The translations under genes and the position numbers were made by a program. DNA of 64,000 nucleotides from Pseudomonas sp. FP453 (lineage in GTDB: Bacteria; Pseudomonadota; Gammaproteobacteria; Pseudomonadales; Pseudomonadaceae), in NCBI RefSeq assembly GCF_030687495.1, contig NZ_CP117435.1:1240001-1304000 (forward strand), read 5' to 3'. Shown piece after piece: positions 1 through 7,204 of this stretch (positions are counted from its first letter, which is position 1; each line of letters opens with the position of its first letter). Under the pieces are notes generated by a model. That model saw only the letters and a list, made by a program, of their open reading frames with translations, had not been told where the DNA came from and did no database searches.

Positions 1-1041
1 GAAGCCGCCGATGTTGGCGCGCAGGTCGACCTGGCCTTTGTCACCGAAGTCTTCGCACATCTTGCCGGTGTCGGCGTTCAGGGCGATCAGACGGGTGTCG
101 GCAGTCGGTACGAAAATGCGTTTCGGGCAGGCATTCGGTGCAGCCGCCGGGCTGGCGCTGCCGGTGGGGCTCTGCTCGGAAGCGTAGACGGCGTCATCGT
201 GATACGACACGCCACGGCAGGTCATGTGGGCCCAGCCTTTGAAGTTCTCGGCGCCCATGCTGCTGATCTTCGGATCGAAGCGCCAGATTTCCTTGCCGGT
301 GTCCGGGTCCAGGGCAATCACTTGGCTGTGCGGGGTGCACACGTAGAGCATGCCGTTGACTTTCAGCGGGGTGTTTTCCGCGGTGGTCTCGCCTGGATCG
401 TTCGGGCCAGGCAGGTCGCCGGTGCGGTAGGTCCATGCCGGCACCAGCTTGCTCACGTTTTGCGGGGTGATCTGGGCCAGGGGCGAGTAACGGTCGCCGA
501 ACGCCGAACGGCCGTAGGAATTCCAGTCGCCATCAGGCTGGGCCGGCGCAGCGCTGGCCATGCCAGGGACGGCGTCGCGGTCCAGTTGGCCTTTGATCTC
601 ACCCGGGTTGGTGAATTGGCTGGCAACCGCAGCGGCGCCAGCCAGCACCACGGCTACGCTCAGCGCGCCGGTGCCCAGTGGCGCCGGTTGGCCGCGCAGC
701 AGCGGGCGACGGACCCACGGCAGCAACATGACGATGCCCAAGGCAAACAGCAGGGCCAGGCGCGGCACCAGCTGCCACCAGTCCAGGCCGACTTCCCACA
801 GTGCCCACACGGTGCTGGCGAACAACACCAGTGCGTACAGGCCCAGCGCGGCGCGGCGGTTGGCCAGCAGCAGAATGCCGGTCAGGCCGACGCCGATACC
901 GGCCAGCAGGTAGTACAACGACCCGCCGAGCATGCTCAGCTTGACGCCGCCGGCCAGCAAGGCCAGGCCCATGATCAGCAGCAAGACGCCTAGCAGCTTG
1001 GGCAGCAAGCGGCTTGGACTTGAAGCACCATCAGTGCTCAT
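1..1041 (-). CDS. gcd: Membrane-bound PQQ glucose dehydrogenase, N-terminal part (runs off window)
   Basis: This is the first 347 codons of the quinoprotein glucose dehydrogenase that oxidises glucose to gluconate at the periplasmic face of the inner membrane and passes electrons to ubiquinone. Reading the minus strand from the ATG at 1041 gives MSTDGASSPSRLL and then about five hydrophobic membrane segments within the first ~150 residues. The start of the PQQ beta-propeller follows, with recognisable stretches such as GDWNSYGRS, TPLKVNGMLYVCTPH and WAHMTCRGVSYHDD. The family is about 800 residues, so more than half the gene lies beyond position 1. The membrane anchor separates it from soluble PQQ dehydrogenases. 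It is transcribed alone here, with a REPIN and the TonB receptor gene upstream. Confidence 0.93.
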   Translation of the reverse strand, partial: MSTDGASSPSRLLPKLLGVLLLIMGLALLAGGVKLSMLGGSLYYLLAGIGVGLTGILLLANRRAALGLYALVLFASTVWALWEVGLDWWQLVPRLALLFALGIVMLLPWVRRPLLRGQPAPLGTGALSVAVVLAGAAAVASQFTNPGEIKGQLDRDAVPGMASAAPAQPDGDWNSYGRSAFGDRYSPLAQITPQNVSKLVPAWTYRTGDLPGPNDPGETTAENTPLKVNGMLYVCTPHSQVIALDPDTGKEIWRFDPKISSMGAENFKGWAHMTCRGVSYHDDAVYASEQSPTGSASPAAAPNACPKRIFVPTADTRLIALNADTGKMCEDFGDKGQVDLRANIGGF

Positions 1042-1530
1042 AGTGTGTTTCTCCGTTACGTTGGAATTATGTAACCCCGTGCTTCACTGTAGATGACGAT
1101 TCAGCACAGGCTTGGTTCAGCGATATTCGGTTTTTCTGTGGATAAAGGCGGTTATCCACAGGCGGGCGATTTATTCCCAGGCGCGGCGGGGTGTAAGACA
1201 GCGCTGTCTTTGCGAAGGGGGATATTCGGCAAGATGGGATCGACCGGGAGCGTGAAACGTTTCAGGTTGTTGCCGGGAAGGATAAAGGGAGTTGTGTTGG
1301 AGAGAAAGGGCGAATCGCGATATGCATCATTTCTGAATTGGTAACAGTGACAGAACGTCGCTGCAAAAAGGCGGGTGTGGGTGGGCTTTTGTGGGAGCTG
1401 GCTTGTGTGGGAGCTGGCTTGCCTGCGATGCAGGCACCTCGGTGTATCAGTGATACCGAGGTGATGCTATCGCAGGCAAGCCAGCTCCCACAGAAAAGCC
1501 CAGTTTCCACAGGGGGGATTTCGGTGTGGG
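1042..1530. other. Intergenic region upstream of gcd
   Basis: These 489 bases lie between the gcd start and the stop of the TonB receptor, both on the minus strand. The part next to gcd should hold its promoter, but I see no clear -35/-10 pair or operator. The far half carries a REPIN (1390-1491). Open frames here (for example 1093-1344 on the plus strand) have no recognisable protein character. Confidence 0.5.
1390..1491. repeat. REPIN-type inverted REP pair with a partly duplicated left arm
   Basis: Two arms of GTGGGAGCTGGCTTGCCTGCG type face each other around a loop with an internal stem (ACCTCGGT...ACCGAGGT). The left arm begins twice: GTGGGAGCTGGCTT at 1391-1404 is followed at once by GTGTGGGAGCTGGCTTGCC. 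Flanks of GGGCTTTT and AAAAGCCC extend the palindrome outward from the first copy, so the second copy looks like a short internal duplication. Confidence 0.85.
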
Positions 1531-3549
1531 TTAGAACGTGGTGCGGATGCCGACCTGCACACTTCTGCCCGGCGCCGGCGCGATGTCGCGCAGGATCGAG
1601 CTGGCATAACGCACGGTCTGGTTGGTCAGGTTTTCACCGTTCACAAACGCCAGCCACTGGCTGCCACCGACATTGAAGCGATAACCCGCGCTGGCGCCCA
1701 GGGTGGTGTAGCCGTCGGTGCCGCTTTCGTTGTCCGGCACACGGCCTTGGCCCGCCGCATGTTCCACGTCGATCCGCGCCTGCCAGCGGTCCAGTTCCCA
1801 CAGCAAACCGCTGTTCAAACGTAGCGGCGCAATACGTGGCAAGGCTTCGCCGGTGTCGAGGTTGGTGGCGCGGGTGTAGTCGCCCGACAGTTCCAGGGCG
1901 AACTTGCCGTAGGCGCTTTCGCCGAGTTTCCAGTGATCCTGGGCTTCAAAACCGGCGAAACGCGCGCGTACGCCGGAGTATTTGTACTCAGGGATGCCAT
2001 CCGCGTCTTCTTCCCCTTCGTCGTTCAACGTACGACCACTGCCCAGCAGGCCGATGTAGTTGGAGAAGTGGCTGTAGAACACGCCGAAGCTGCCCTTGTG
2101 GGTGCCGTTGTCAAAGCGCAGGGCCAGGTCGCTGGACACGGCTTTTTCTTTCTTCAGGTTGGCGTCGCCCAACTCGTAGGTGCCGGTGGCCACGTGGGCG
2201 CCGTTGGCGTACAGCTCGTAGAAGGTCGGTGCGCGCTCGGTGTAGCCGAGGGTCGCGGCGACGGACCAGATCGGCGTGAGGGTGTACACCGCGCCCGACG
2301 ACAGGCTGCCAGCGGTGAAGTCATTGGATTTGTCGGCGCCGGCAAAGCGCTCGTTGCCCTTGGCATCCGGATCGACGCTGGTGTGTTCCAGGCGCCCGCC
2401 GAGGCTGAGTTTGAGGCGCTCGGTGGCCTGCATTTCTTCGAGGATAAACAGCGCGCCGGCGTTGGTGTCGGTCTGCGGCACGAAGGCTTCTTCGCCCAGG
2501 GCGGAGAATTCGTTGCGGGTCACTTGCGCGCCGACCACGCCGTTGAACGGGCCGATGGGCTGGTGACGGGCTTCTACGCGGGCTTCATAACCCTTGTTCT
2601 TGAAGACCGTGCCGGTTTCGCCGCCTTCGATTTCGCGGTGTTCGTAATCGGTGTAGCCGGCGTCGACTTTGACCGAGGTAAACGGCCCTTGCAGGTTGCG
2701 GATTTCCGAGGCGAACGCGTAGTGATCCTGCTTCATGCGGATGCGCACGTCCTGTTCGGCGGGGGAGCCGTAGTTCGCGTCATAGCTGCTGTAGGACAGG
2801 CCGGCATAACCGTCATCCCAGGTGTAGGAACCGCCCACGGCGCCGCCGTCCTGGCGTCCGTCGCTGTTGCCCAGGCGGCCGTTTTTGCCGGGTGCATCTT
2901 CGGTCTCGGGGGCGTGGCGGCTGCGGGCCTGGCCTGGGATTTTCAGGTCGTTGAATTCCCGCGCGTTGGCGTCAAGGTGCAGGGCGAACGTGCCGTTGCC
3001 GGCTTCCAGGCGGCCCGCGCTGCTGCGGGTGGTGTCGGCGCCGCCGTAGCGCAATTCACCGGCACCGTGGATGCCTTCGATGGCTTCGGTGGGGATGCGG
3101 TTGTCGAAGGTGTTGACCACGCCGCCGATGGCGCTGCCGCCGTACAACAACGCCGCCGGGCCACGGACGATTTCGATGCGGTCGACGTTGACCGGGTCCA
3201 GCGGTACCGCGTGGTCGTAGGACAGCGACGACGCATCCAGTGCGCCGACGCCGTTGCGCAGGATGCGAATGCGGTCGCCGTCCTGGCCACGGATGATCGG
3301 CCGGCTGGCGCCCGGGCCAAAGTACGACGACGACACGCCGGGCTGCTTGTTCAGGGTTTCGCCAAGGCTGCCTTTTTGTTGCAGGGTCAGGTCATCACCT
3401 TCCAGCACGGTGGTGGGCGAAGCGAGTTGTTCGCTGCCCAGCGGGTTGCCGGTGATGACTTGGGGTTGCAGCTCAAGGGCCTGGGCGTGGGAGCTGATCA
3501 GCAGGGCGGCGGCAAGCGGGGACAAGCGCCACAGAGAAGAGAGGGACAT
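1531..3549 (-). CDS. znuD: TonB-dependent receptor, probable zinc receptor (ZnuD-like)
   Basis: This 672-residue outer membrane receptor probably imports zinc or a zinc complex using TonB energy. The ATG at 3549 is preferred to the longer frame from 3642 because it gives a clean signal peptide (MSLSSLWRLSPLAAALLISSHAQA), and the longer frame would run through the Zur box at 3590-3608. The plug shows QVITGNPLG, the RPIIRGQDGDRIRIL stretch and VDRIEIVRGPAALLYGGSAIGGVVN. The C-terminus ends in Phe (GIRTTF), as barrel proteins do. Gene context alone does not give the substrate; the zinc call rests on overall resemblance to ZnuD/PA0781-type receptors plus the operator. A copper or other metal complex remains possible. 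Confidence 0.85.
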   Translation of the reverse strand: MSLSSLWRLSPLAAALLISSHAQALELQPQVITGNPLGSEQLASPTTVLEGDDLTLQQKGSLGETLNKQPGVSSSYFGPGASRPIIRGQDGDRIRILRNGVGALDASSLSYDHAVPLDPVNVDRIEIVRGPAALLYGGSAIGGVVNTFDNRIPTEAIEGIHGAGELRYGGADTTRSSAGRLEAGNGTFALHLDANAREFNDLKIPGQARSRHAPETEDAPGKNGRLGNSDGRQDGGAVGGSYTWDDGYAGLSYSSYDANYGSPAEQDVRIRMKQDHYAFASEIRNLQGPFTSVKVDAGYTDYEHREIEGGETGTVFKNKGYEARVEARHQPIGPFNGVVGAQVTRNEFSALGEEAFVPQTDTNAGALFILEEMQATERLKLSLGGRLEHTSVDPDAKGNERFAGADKSNDFTAGSLSSGAVYTLTPIWSVAATLGYTERAPTFYELYANGAHVATGTYELGDANLKKEKAVSSDLALRFDNGTHKGSFGVFYSHFSNYIGLLGSGRTLNDEGEEDADGIPEYKYSGVRARFAGFEAQDHWKLGESAYGKFALELSGDYTRATNLDTGEALPRIAPLRLNSGLLWELDRWQARIDVEHAAGQGRVPDNESGTDGYTTLGASAGYRFNVGGSQWLAFVNGENLTNQTVRYASSILRDIAPAPGRSVQVGIRTTF

Positions 3550-3589
3550 CGGACATTCCTTGGCAAAACGGCGAAAAGATTTGATATGG

Positions 3590-3608
3590 ATGGTTACAAT
3601 ATAACATC
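3590..3608. promoter_or_regulatory. Zur box upstream of the TonB receptor
   Basis: GGTTACAATATAACATC resembles the gammaproteobacterial Zur operator, which has TGTTATA and TATAACA halves around one central base. The right half is perfect and the left half differs at two positions. It lies about 40 bases upstream of the receptor start on an AT-rich patch, as expected for an operator over the promoter. Confidence 0.75.
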
Positions 3609-3700
3609 TCTTTTTCGCCTGGGAACGGGAACTTTTTAGCACTGGGCGGGCGGGGTGATAAGGTGTGCGCCTTCGTGACCCTTTTTTTCATAGGCCCGGC

Positions 3701-3934
3701 ATGACCGCGACAAGCAACGACCCACTCCACGGCGTGACCCTGCAACACGTCCTCACCACCCTGGTGGAACACTACGAATGGGACGGCCTGGCCGAGCGCA
3801 TTGATATCCGCTGCTTCAAGAGCGACCCGAGCATCAAGTCGAGCCTGACTTTCCTGCGTAAAACCCCGTGGGCGCGAGAGAAAGTCGAAGGGTTGTACGT
3901 CAAGCTGATGCGCACCAAACGTCCGTTGGATTGA
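3701..3934 (+). CDS. VF530/DUF2132 family small protein
   Basis: A 77-residue protein starting at [14 protein letters not shown]. The family is recognised from the pattern [39 protein letters not shown], seen here as [18 protein letters not shown] followed by SDPSIKSSL and [13 protein letters not shown]. The family is conserved in proteobacteria, folds as a small DNA-binding-like helical bundle and has no established role. The ATG at 3701 was chosen because the longer frame adds residues unlike the family. The downstream gene starts only 4 bases after the stop, so the two are probably cotranscribed. Confidence 0.85.
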   Translation: MTATSNDPLHGVTLQHVLTTLVEHYEWDGLAERIDIRCFKSDPSIKSSLTFLRKTPWAREKVEGLYVKLMRTKRPLD

Positions 3935-3938
3935 GCCG

Positions 3939-4565
3939 GTGAAGCGCTTTGTCGCGGCAGCGGCGCTGGCGGGTTGGGTGGGGCTGGCGATCCAGCAGTA
4001 CCTGATTTTCTATTCGCGCTGGACGTCCGGCGCCAGCCTGTTGGGCGGGCTGGTCAACTTCTTCAGTTTCTTCACGGTGCTGACCAACACGCTGGCCGTG
4101 GTGGTGTTGAGTTATGCGCTGGTCAAGCGCGACTCGGCGGCAAAGCGGTTTTTCCTCGCGCCCAAGGTCAGCAGTGGCATTGCCGTGAGCATCGCCGTGG
4201 TGGGCCTGGCGTACAGCCTGTTGCTGCGGCATTTGTGGCAGCCCGAAGGCTTTCAATTCATCGCCGACGAATTGCTGCACGACGTGATGCCGGTGCTGTT
4301 CTTGATCTACTGGTGGCGGTGCGTGCCCAAGGGCACGTTGCAGCTCAAGCATATCGGCGCCTGGGTGATTTACCCGCTGGTGTACTTCGCCTATGTGCTG
4401 CTGCGTGGGCATTTGCTGGGGCAGTATCAGTACCCGTTCATTGATGTGGACACGCTGGGTTATCCACACGTGTTTGTGAATGCCGGGGGGATTCTGGTGG
4501 GGTTTGTGGCGATTGCTTTAGCGGTGGTGGGTCTGGATAAGCTCTTGAAATCACCCCAGACCTGA
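3939..4565 (+). CDS. Pr6Pr-family integral membrane protein
   Basis: A 208-residue protein with about six membrane segments and a GTG start at 3939, four bases after the preceding stop. The layout matches the Pr6Pr/FAR-17a-like family: an early aromatic membrane helix (GLAIQQYLIFYSRW), a second helix with NFFSFFTVLTNTL, a conserved HDVMPVLFLIYWW segment, and YPLVYFAYVLLRG near the end. Some relatives are described as membrane hydrolases or androgen-induced proteins, but the bacterial members have no proven function. I make no substrate claim. Confidence 0.8.
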   Translation: MKRFVAAAALAGWVGLAIQQYLIFYSRWTSGASLLGGLVNFFSFFTVLTNTLAVVVLSYALVKRDSAAKRFFLAPKVSSGIAVSIAVVGLAYSLLLRHLWQPEGFQFIADELLHDVMPVLFLIYWWRCVPKGTLQLKHIGAWVIYPLVYFAYVLLRGHLLGQYQYPFIDVDTLGYPHVFVNAGGILVGFVAIALAVVGLDKLLKSPQT

Positions 4566-4585
4566 GGTGAAAAAAGGTTCAGATA

Positions 4586-4671
4586 TGGGAGCGGGCTTGC
4601 CCGCGATTGCGGTGGGTCAGTCAATACCTCTGTTGCTGATACACCGCTATCGCGGGCAAGCCCGCTCCCAC
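4586..4671. repeat. REPIN, GCGGGCTTGCCCGCG subtype
   Basis: The inverted arms TGGGAGCGGGCTTGCCCGCG and CGCGGGCAAGCCCGCTCCCA flank a loop of about 45 bases. It sits between the convergent ends of the Pr6Pr and siderophore-reductase genes. Its arms carry GCGGG where most other copies in the window have GCTGG, so it belongs to a different REP subtype. Confidence 0.85.
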
Positions 4672-4690
4672 ATTTTTGACCGAGCCAGGC

Positions 4691-5458
4691 TTATTCTTCT
4701 TCGCTGCCTTCGGCACGCCAGTAACCCACGGCCTTGAGGAATTCCTCGTTGACCTTGTGCGTATCCAGCAGCACGCGCCGCACCTGGCGCGACACCTTGG
4801 TTTCCATCGCCACAAAGCTGTACAGCGAACCACCCGGCAGCGTCAGTTTCTGTACGGTCTCCAGCAGGTCATCCTGACCACGAATCACCCAGATCACCTC
4901 AACATCGGCGGCACTCTTCAGCGCCTGCTTTTCTGCCGCATCGGCGATCTCGATCACCGCCAGCACCGTGCGCCCCGCCGGCAATTCCTCCAGGCGCCGC
5001 GCAATGGCGGGCAGGGCGGTTTCGTCGCCGATCAGCAGGTAGCTGTCGAAGATATCCGGCACGATCATCGAACCCCGTGGCCCGCCGATATACAGGTGCT
5101 GGCCGACTTGTGCCTGATCGGCCCAGGTGGACGCAGGGCCATCGCCGTGCAGCACGAAGTCGATGTCCAGCTCGCCAATGCTCAGGTCGAAGCGGCGTGG
5201 CGTGTAGTCGCGCATCGCCGGTTGCGGGCCATCGCCCTTGATGCTGAACGTCGGGCTTTCCAGCGCAGCCTGTTCGGCGGCGTTCTGCGGGAACAGCAGC
5301 TTGATGTGATCGTCACTGCCCAGGCTGACAAACCCGGCCAGTTCAGGCCCGCCCAACGTAATGCGGCGCATGCGTGGGGTGATATCGACCACCCGCAACA
5401 CTTGCAGGCGGCGGCGTTTGATTTCGTGGGTAACGCGATGGATAGCTTGCGTATTCAT
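4691..5458 (-). CDS. Siderophore-interacting protein, NADPH-dependent ferric-chelate reductase (YqjH/NfeF-like)
   Basis: This 255-residue cytoplasmic flavoprotein reduces Fe(III)-siderophore complexes to release iron. The FAD-binding motif RxYTxR is visible as RDYTPRRFDLS around residues 82-91. It is followed by the NADPH-domain motifs LIGDETALPAIARRLEELP and VIWVIRG, and by the family's closing VGYWRAEGSEEE. It overlaps the upstream PadR regulator by four bases (ATG inside its stop), so the two are cotranscribed and translationally coupled. The same reductase/PadR pairing is known from E. coli yqjH-yqjI, where the regulator represses the reductase in response to metals; here they form one operon rather than a divergent pair. 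Confidence 0.9.
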   Translation of the reverse strand: MNTQAIHRVTHEIKRRRLQVLRVVDITPRMRRITLGGPELAGFVSLGSDDHIKLLFPQNAAEQAALESPTFSIKGDGPQPAMRDYTPRRFDLSIGELDIDFVLHGDGPASTWADQAQVGQHLYIGGPRGSMIVPDIFDSYLLIGDETALPAIARRLEELPAGRTVLAVIEIADAAEKQALKSAADVEVIWVIRGQDDLLETVQKLTLPGGSLYSFVAMETKVSRQVRRVLLDTHKVNEEFLKAVGYWRAEGSEEE

Positions 5459-5976
5459 TGGTCTTTCCCGTCGGCAATGGCTTGAGCGGTGCGATTGAGC
5501 AGCGCCGCGACACGAACGATTTCTTCCGGGCTCCAGCGCCCGTGGTGCGAGTGCAAGGCGTGGCGCAGGTTGTGCACCGCCTCGTGGATCTCGGGCGGGC
5601 GGTCATGGCCGCGCAGTGAGCGCTTGCTCACGTCGATGCGCATGCGCACACCGTCCAACGCCACCTGTTGCTCGCTTAAGAAGAGACGACCGGCGTCGGT
5701 GATTGTGTAGCGTTTTTTTCCGCCGTCTGGATCGCTGACGATCAGGTCGCTCTCTTCCAGGAACGTCAGGGTTGGGTAGATCACGCCGGGGCTGGGGCTG
5801 TAGGCGCCGTCAAACAGGCTTTCGATACGGCGGATCAGGTCGTAGCCGTGGCACGGCTGCTCGGCGATCAGCGCCGGCAGCAGCAGTTTCAGGTCGCCGG
5901 GTGCAAATACCCGGGGGCCGCGACCGCGGCCTGCGCGCGGGTCAAAGCCGTCGCGCTGGTGAGGATGGTCTCGCAT
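5455..5976 (-). CDS. PadR-family transcriptional regulator (YqjI/NfeR-like)
   Basis: A 173-residue regulator with an N-terminal winged helix-turn-helix of PadR type. Diagnostic stretches are HGYDLIRRIE, SPSPGVIYPTLTFLEE and GGKKRYTITDAG. The E. coli homologue YqjI has a long His/Cys-rich N-terminal metal-binding tail; here only MRDHPHQRDGF with two histidines remains, so nickel sensing by that route looks weak. It heads an operon with the siderophore reductase and probably represses its own promoter through the palindrome at 6011-6024. Confidence 0.88.
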   Translation of the reverse strand: MRDHPHQRDGFDPRAGRGRGPRVFAPGDLKLLLPALIAEQPCHGYDLIRRIESLFDGAYSPSPGVIYPTLTFLEESDLIVSDPDGGKKRYTITDAGRLFLSEQQVALDGVRMRIDVSKRSLRGHDRPPEIHEAVHNLRHALHSHHGRWSPEEIVRVAALLNRTAQAIADGKDQ

Positions 5977-6010
5977 GGGTGGGAGCCTCTGTGTGTGTCT
6001 AGATATAACG

Positions 6011-6024
6011 TAAGATATATCTTA
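6011..6024. promoter_or_regulatory. Perfect palindrome, candidate PadR operator
   Basis: TAAGATATATCTTA is an exact 14-base palindrome 35 bases upstream of the PadR start. A further half-like AGATATA lies just beside it at 6001-6007. An AT-rich dyad so close to the gene fits autorepression by the encoded PadR protein. Confidence 0.6.
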
Positions 6025-6170
6025 AGGCCGGTGCAAGAGCGCCCGACAAACGGTCGCCCCTGCGCAGGGCTTGGACGCGCCATTCGTCGATTGACTAGAG
6101 CAACTACTCAAGTTGTGCTGTAAGTTCTAATACGTTGTATATGTTGTTGTTTTTTAGTTGCTGTAATCCT

Positions 6171-6234
6171 CGTCTTACGTATAGTTTCTTGGTTAAACCA
6201 TTCTCATTAAAGCTCGCGTAGTCTGCGTCTTACG
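6171..6234. promoter_or_regulatory. Pair of CGTCTTACG direct repeats upstream of fimbrial operon
   Basis: Identical nonamers at 6171-6179 and 6226-6234 flank an inverted repeat in the AT-rich leader. The phased spacing would suit a regulator bound on one face of the helix. The regulator is unknown. Confidence 0.35.
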
Positions 6235-6437
6235 GATGCATTTAAAGTTTTGGCAAAGTGCTATATTTTTCCGGTGTATCGAGGTGTAACAGAGCTACGG
6301 GGTTAAACGAAACGGACGGCTTACTTTCTCGGAAGTCAACTTGATACTTGTCCTGCGTTGCACAGGCAGCTGCCGTGCAATGCAATAAGTTGGAAATTCA
6401 CTTTCCAAAATTCTTATTTAGATGACAGGTATTCACC

Positions 6438-6938
6438 ATGTTCAAGAAACTTGCCGCAGCGGCACCGTTTGTTGCAATCGCCCTCAGTTCTCCGATGGCG
6501 ATGGCTGCCGATGACGCACGCTCGTCCATCAACATCTCGGCCACCATCCCGACCAAGCAGTTCCATGCCCAACCGCGCGACCCGGAGTTCGGTAAAGCGG
6601 AAGTCATGAACTACAACCCGGTCAGCGGTGAGCTGAGCAACCTGCGAGCCACTTTCGACGTGAAAAACACCGACGGCTCGGTGCATGCCTACATCGAAGG
6701 TGGCCCGACCGCCGCTGCGCTGTACAACGGTTCGGACAGCATCGCGCTGACCAACATGTTCAACGGCGTCGTCCTGACCGCCACCCCGCAGGAAGTGGTG
6801 GATGACCCACAATCCACCCCTGGCACCCAGGCTGACCTGGTGGTGACCGCCGCGCGTCCGGCCGACACCCAGAACGGTCTGTACACCTCCAGCTACACCG
6901 TGATCTTCGACGCGGTACCCCGCACCCCGGCACCGTAA
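6438..6938 (+). CDS. CS1-type (alpha) fimbrial major subunit
   Basis: A 166-residue secreted pilin with a signal peptide ending at AMA. The mature part follows the CS1/CFA-I major subunit pattern: SINISATIPTKQFHAQP, YNPVSGELSNLRATFDVKNTDG in mid-protein, and a C-terminal beta strand YTSSYTVIFDA. In this pathway subunits are donated strand by strand from chaperone to usher. It is the first gene of a six-gene fimbrial cluster, and hairpins just after it could give it higher mRNA levels than the usher, as expected for a shaft subunit. Its paralogue sits at 11601. Confidence 0.9.
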   Translation: MFKKLAAAAPFVAIALSSPMAMAADDARSSINISATIPTKQFHAQPRDPEFGKAEVMNYNPVSGELSNLRATFDVKNTDGSVHAYIEGGPTAAALYNGSDSIALTNMFNGVVLTATPQEVVDDPQSTPGTQADLVVTAARPADTQNGLYTSSYTVIFDAVPRTPAP

Positions 6939-6951
6939 GCCATGGGTAGAC

Positions 6952-6973
6952 CCTGCGCTCGCCCGAGCGCAGG
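6952..6973 (+). promoter_or_regulatory. Intercistronic hairpin after the major pilin gene
   Basis: CCTGCGCTC pairs perfectly with GAGCGCAGG across a GCCC tetraloop. There is no T-run, so it is more likely an RNA-stabilising or attenuating stem than a full terminator. Confidence 0.6.
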
Positions 6974-6985
6974 CGGTTGAAAAGA

Positions 6986-7019
6986 CAGGCCGGTCTCTTC
7001 CTCCCCGAAAGCCGGCCTG
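6986..7019 (+). promoter_or_regulatory. Second intercistronic hairpin before the usher
   Basis: CAGGCCGG (6986-6993) pairs with CCGGCCTG (7012-7019) around an 18-base loop. With the stem just upstream it could block 3' exonucleases and keep pilin message more abundant than usher message. Confidence 0.55.
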
Positions 7020-7048
7020 GTTTAAACAGTCTCGACTGTCCGTACCGA

Positions 7049-7192
7049 ATGAGTATTGCGTCCATGTTTTCGAGAACGCCAATTGCGGGCGCACTTGCAC
7101 TGTTGCTGTGCGCCAGTGCCTGGGCCGCGCCCGGCACCACGCCGGGCAACTTGCTGTCACAGTCCCAAGGACTGCCTGAAGATTTCGAATAA
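7049..7192 (+). pseudogene. Detached signal-peptide fragment of the CS1 usher (in-frame TAA)
   Basis: From ATG 7049 (or 7064) the frame encodes a typical Sec signal peptide (IAGALALLLCASAWA) and the first mature residues LLSQSQGLPEDFE. It then meets TAA at 7190-7192. The same frame continues directly as HFFDVPLAVRLELDQ, the expected usher N-terminus, with no shift. The joined frame would give 842 residues, a normal usher length. A single C-to-T change from a Gln codon would explain it. Confidence 0.85.
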
Positions 7193-7204
7193 CACTTTTT
7201 CGAT

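Larger units (their letters stand above)
5977..6437. other. AT-rich divergent control region before the fimbrial operon
   Basis: This 461-base region separates the PadR operon (minus) from the fimbrial operon (plus) and is much richer in A+T than its surroundings. It holds the PadR palindrome, an inverted repeat TGGTTAAACCA (about 6190-6200), and two direct copies of CGTCTTACG at 6171-6179 and 6226-6234, spaced 55 bases or about five helical turns. No confident -35/-10 or sigma-54 element was found. The last ~75 bases before the ATG form a leader without an obvious gene. Confidence 0.55.

Noticed and set aside
1093..1344. 83-codon plus-strand frame in the gcd intergenic region
   Set aside because: No family resemblance and no neighbouring gene logic.
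1933..3639. Long plus-strand frame of 568 codons opposite the TonB receptor
   Set aside because: It is rich in Val/Ala/Gly with no domain, a mirror of the high-GC receptor gene, which has a signal peptide, plug and barrel.
6246..6265. TTGGCAAAGTGC as a sigma-54 promoter for the fimbrial operon
   Set aside because: The GG and GC are only 8 bases apart, not 12.
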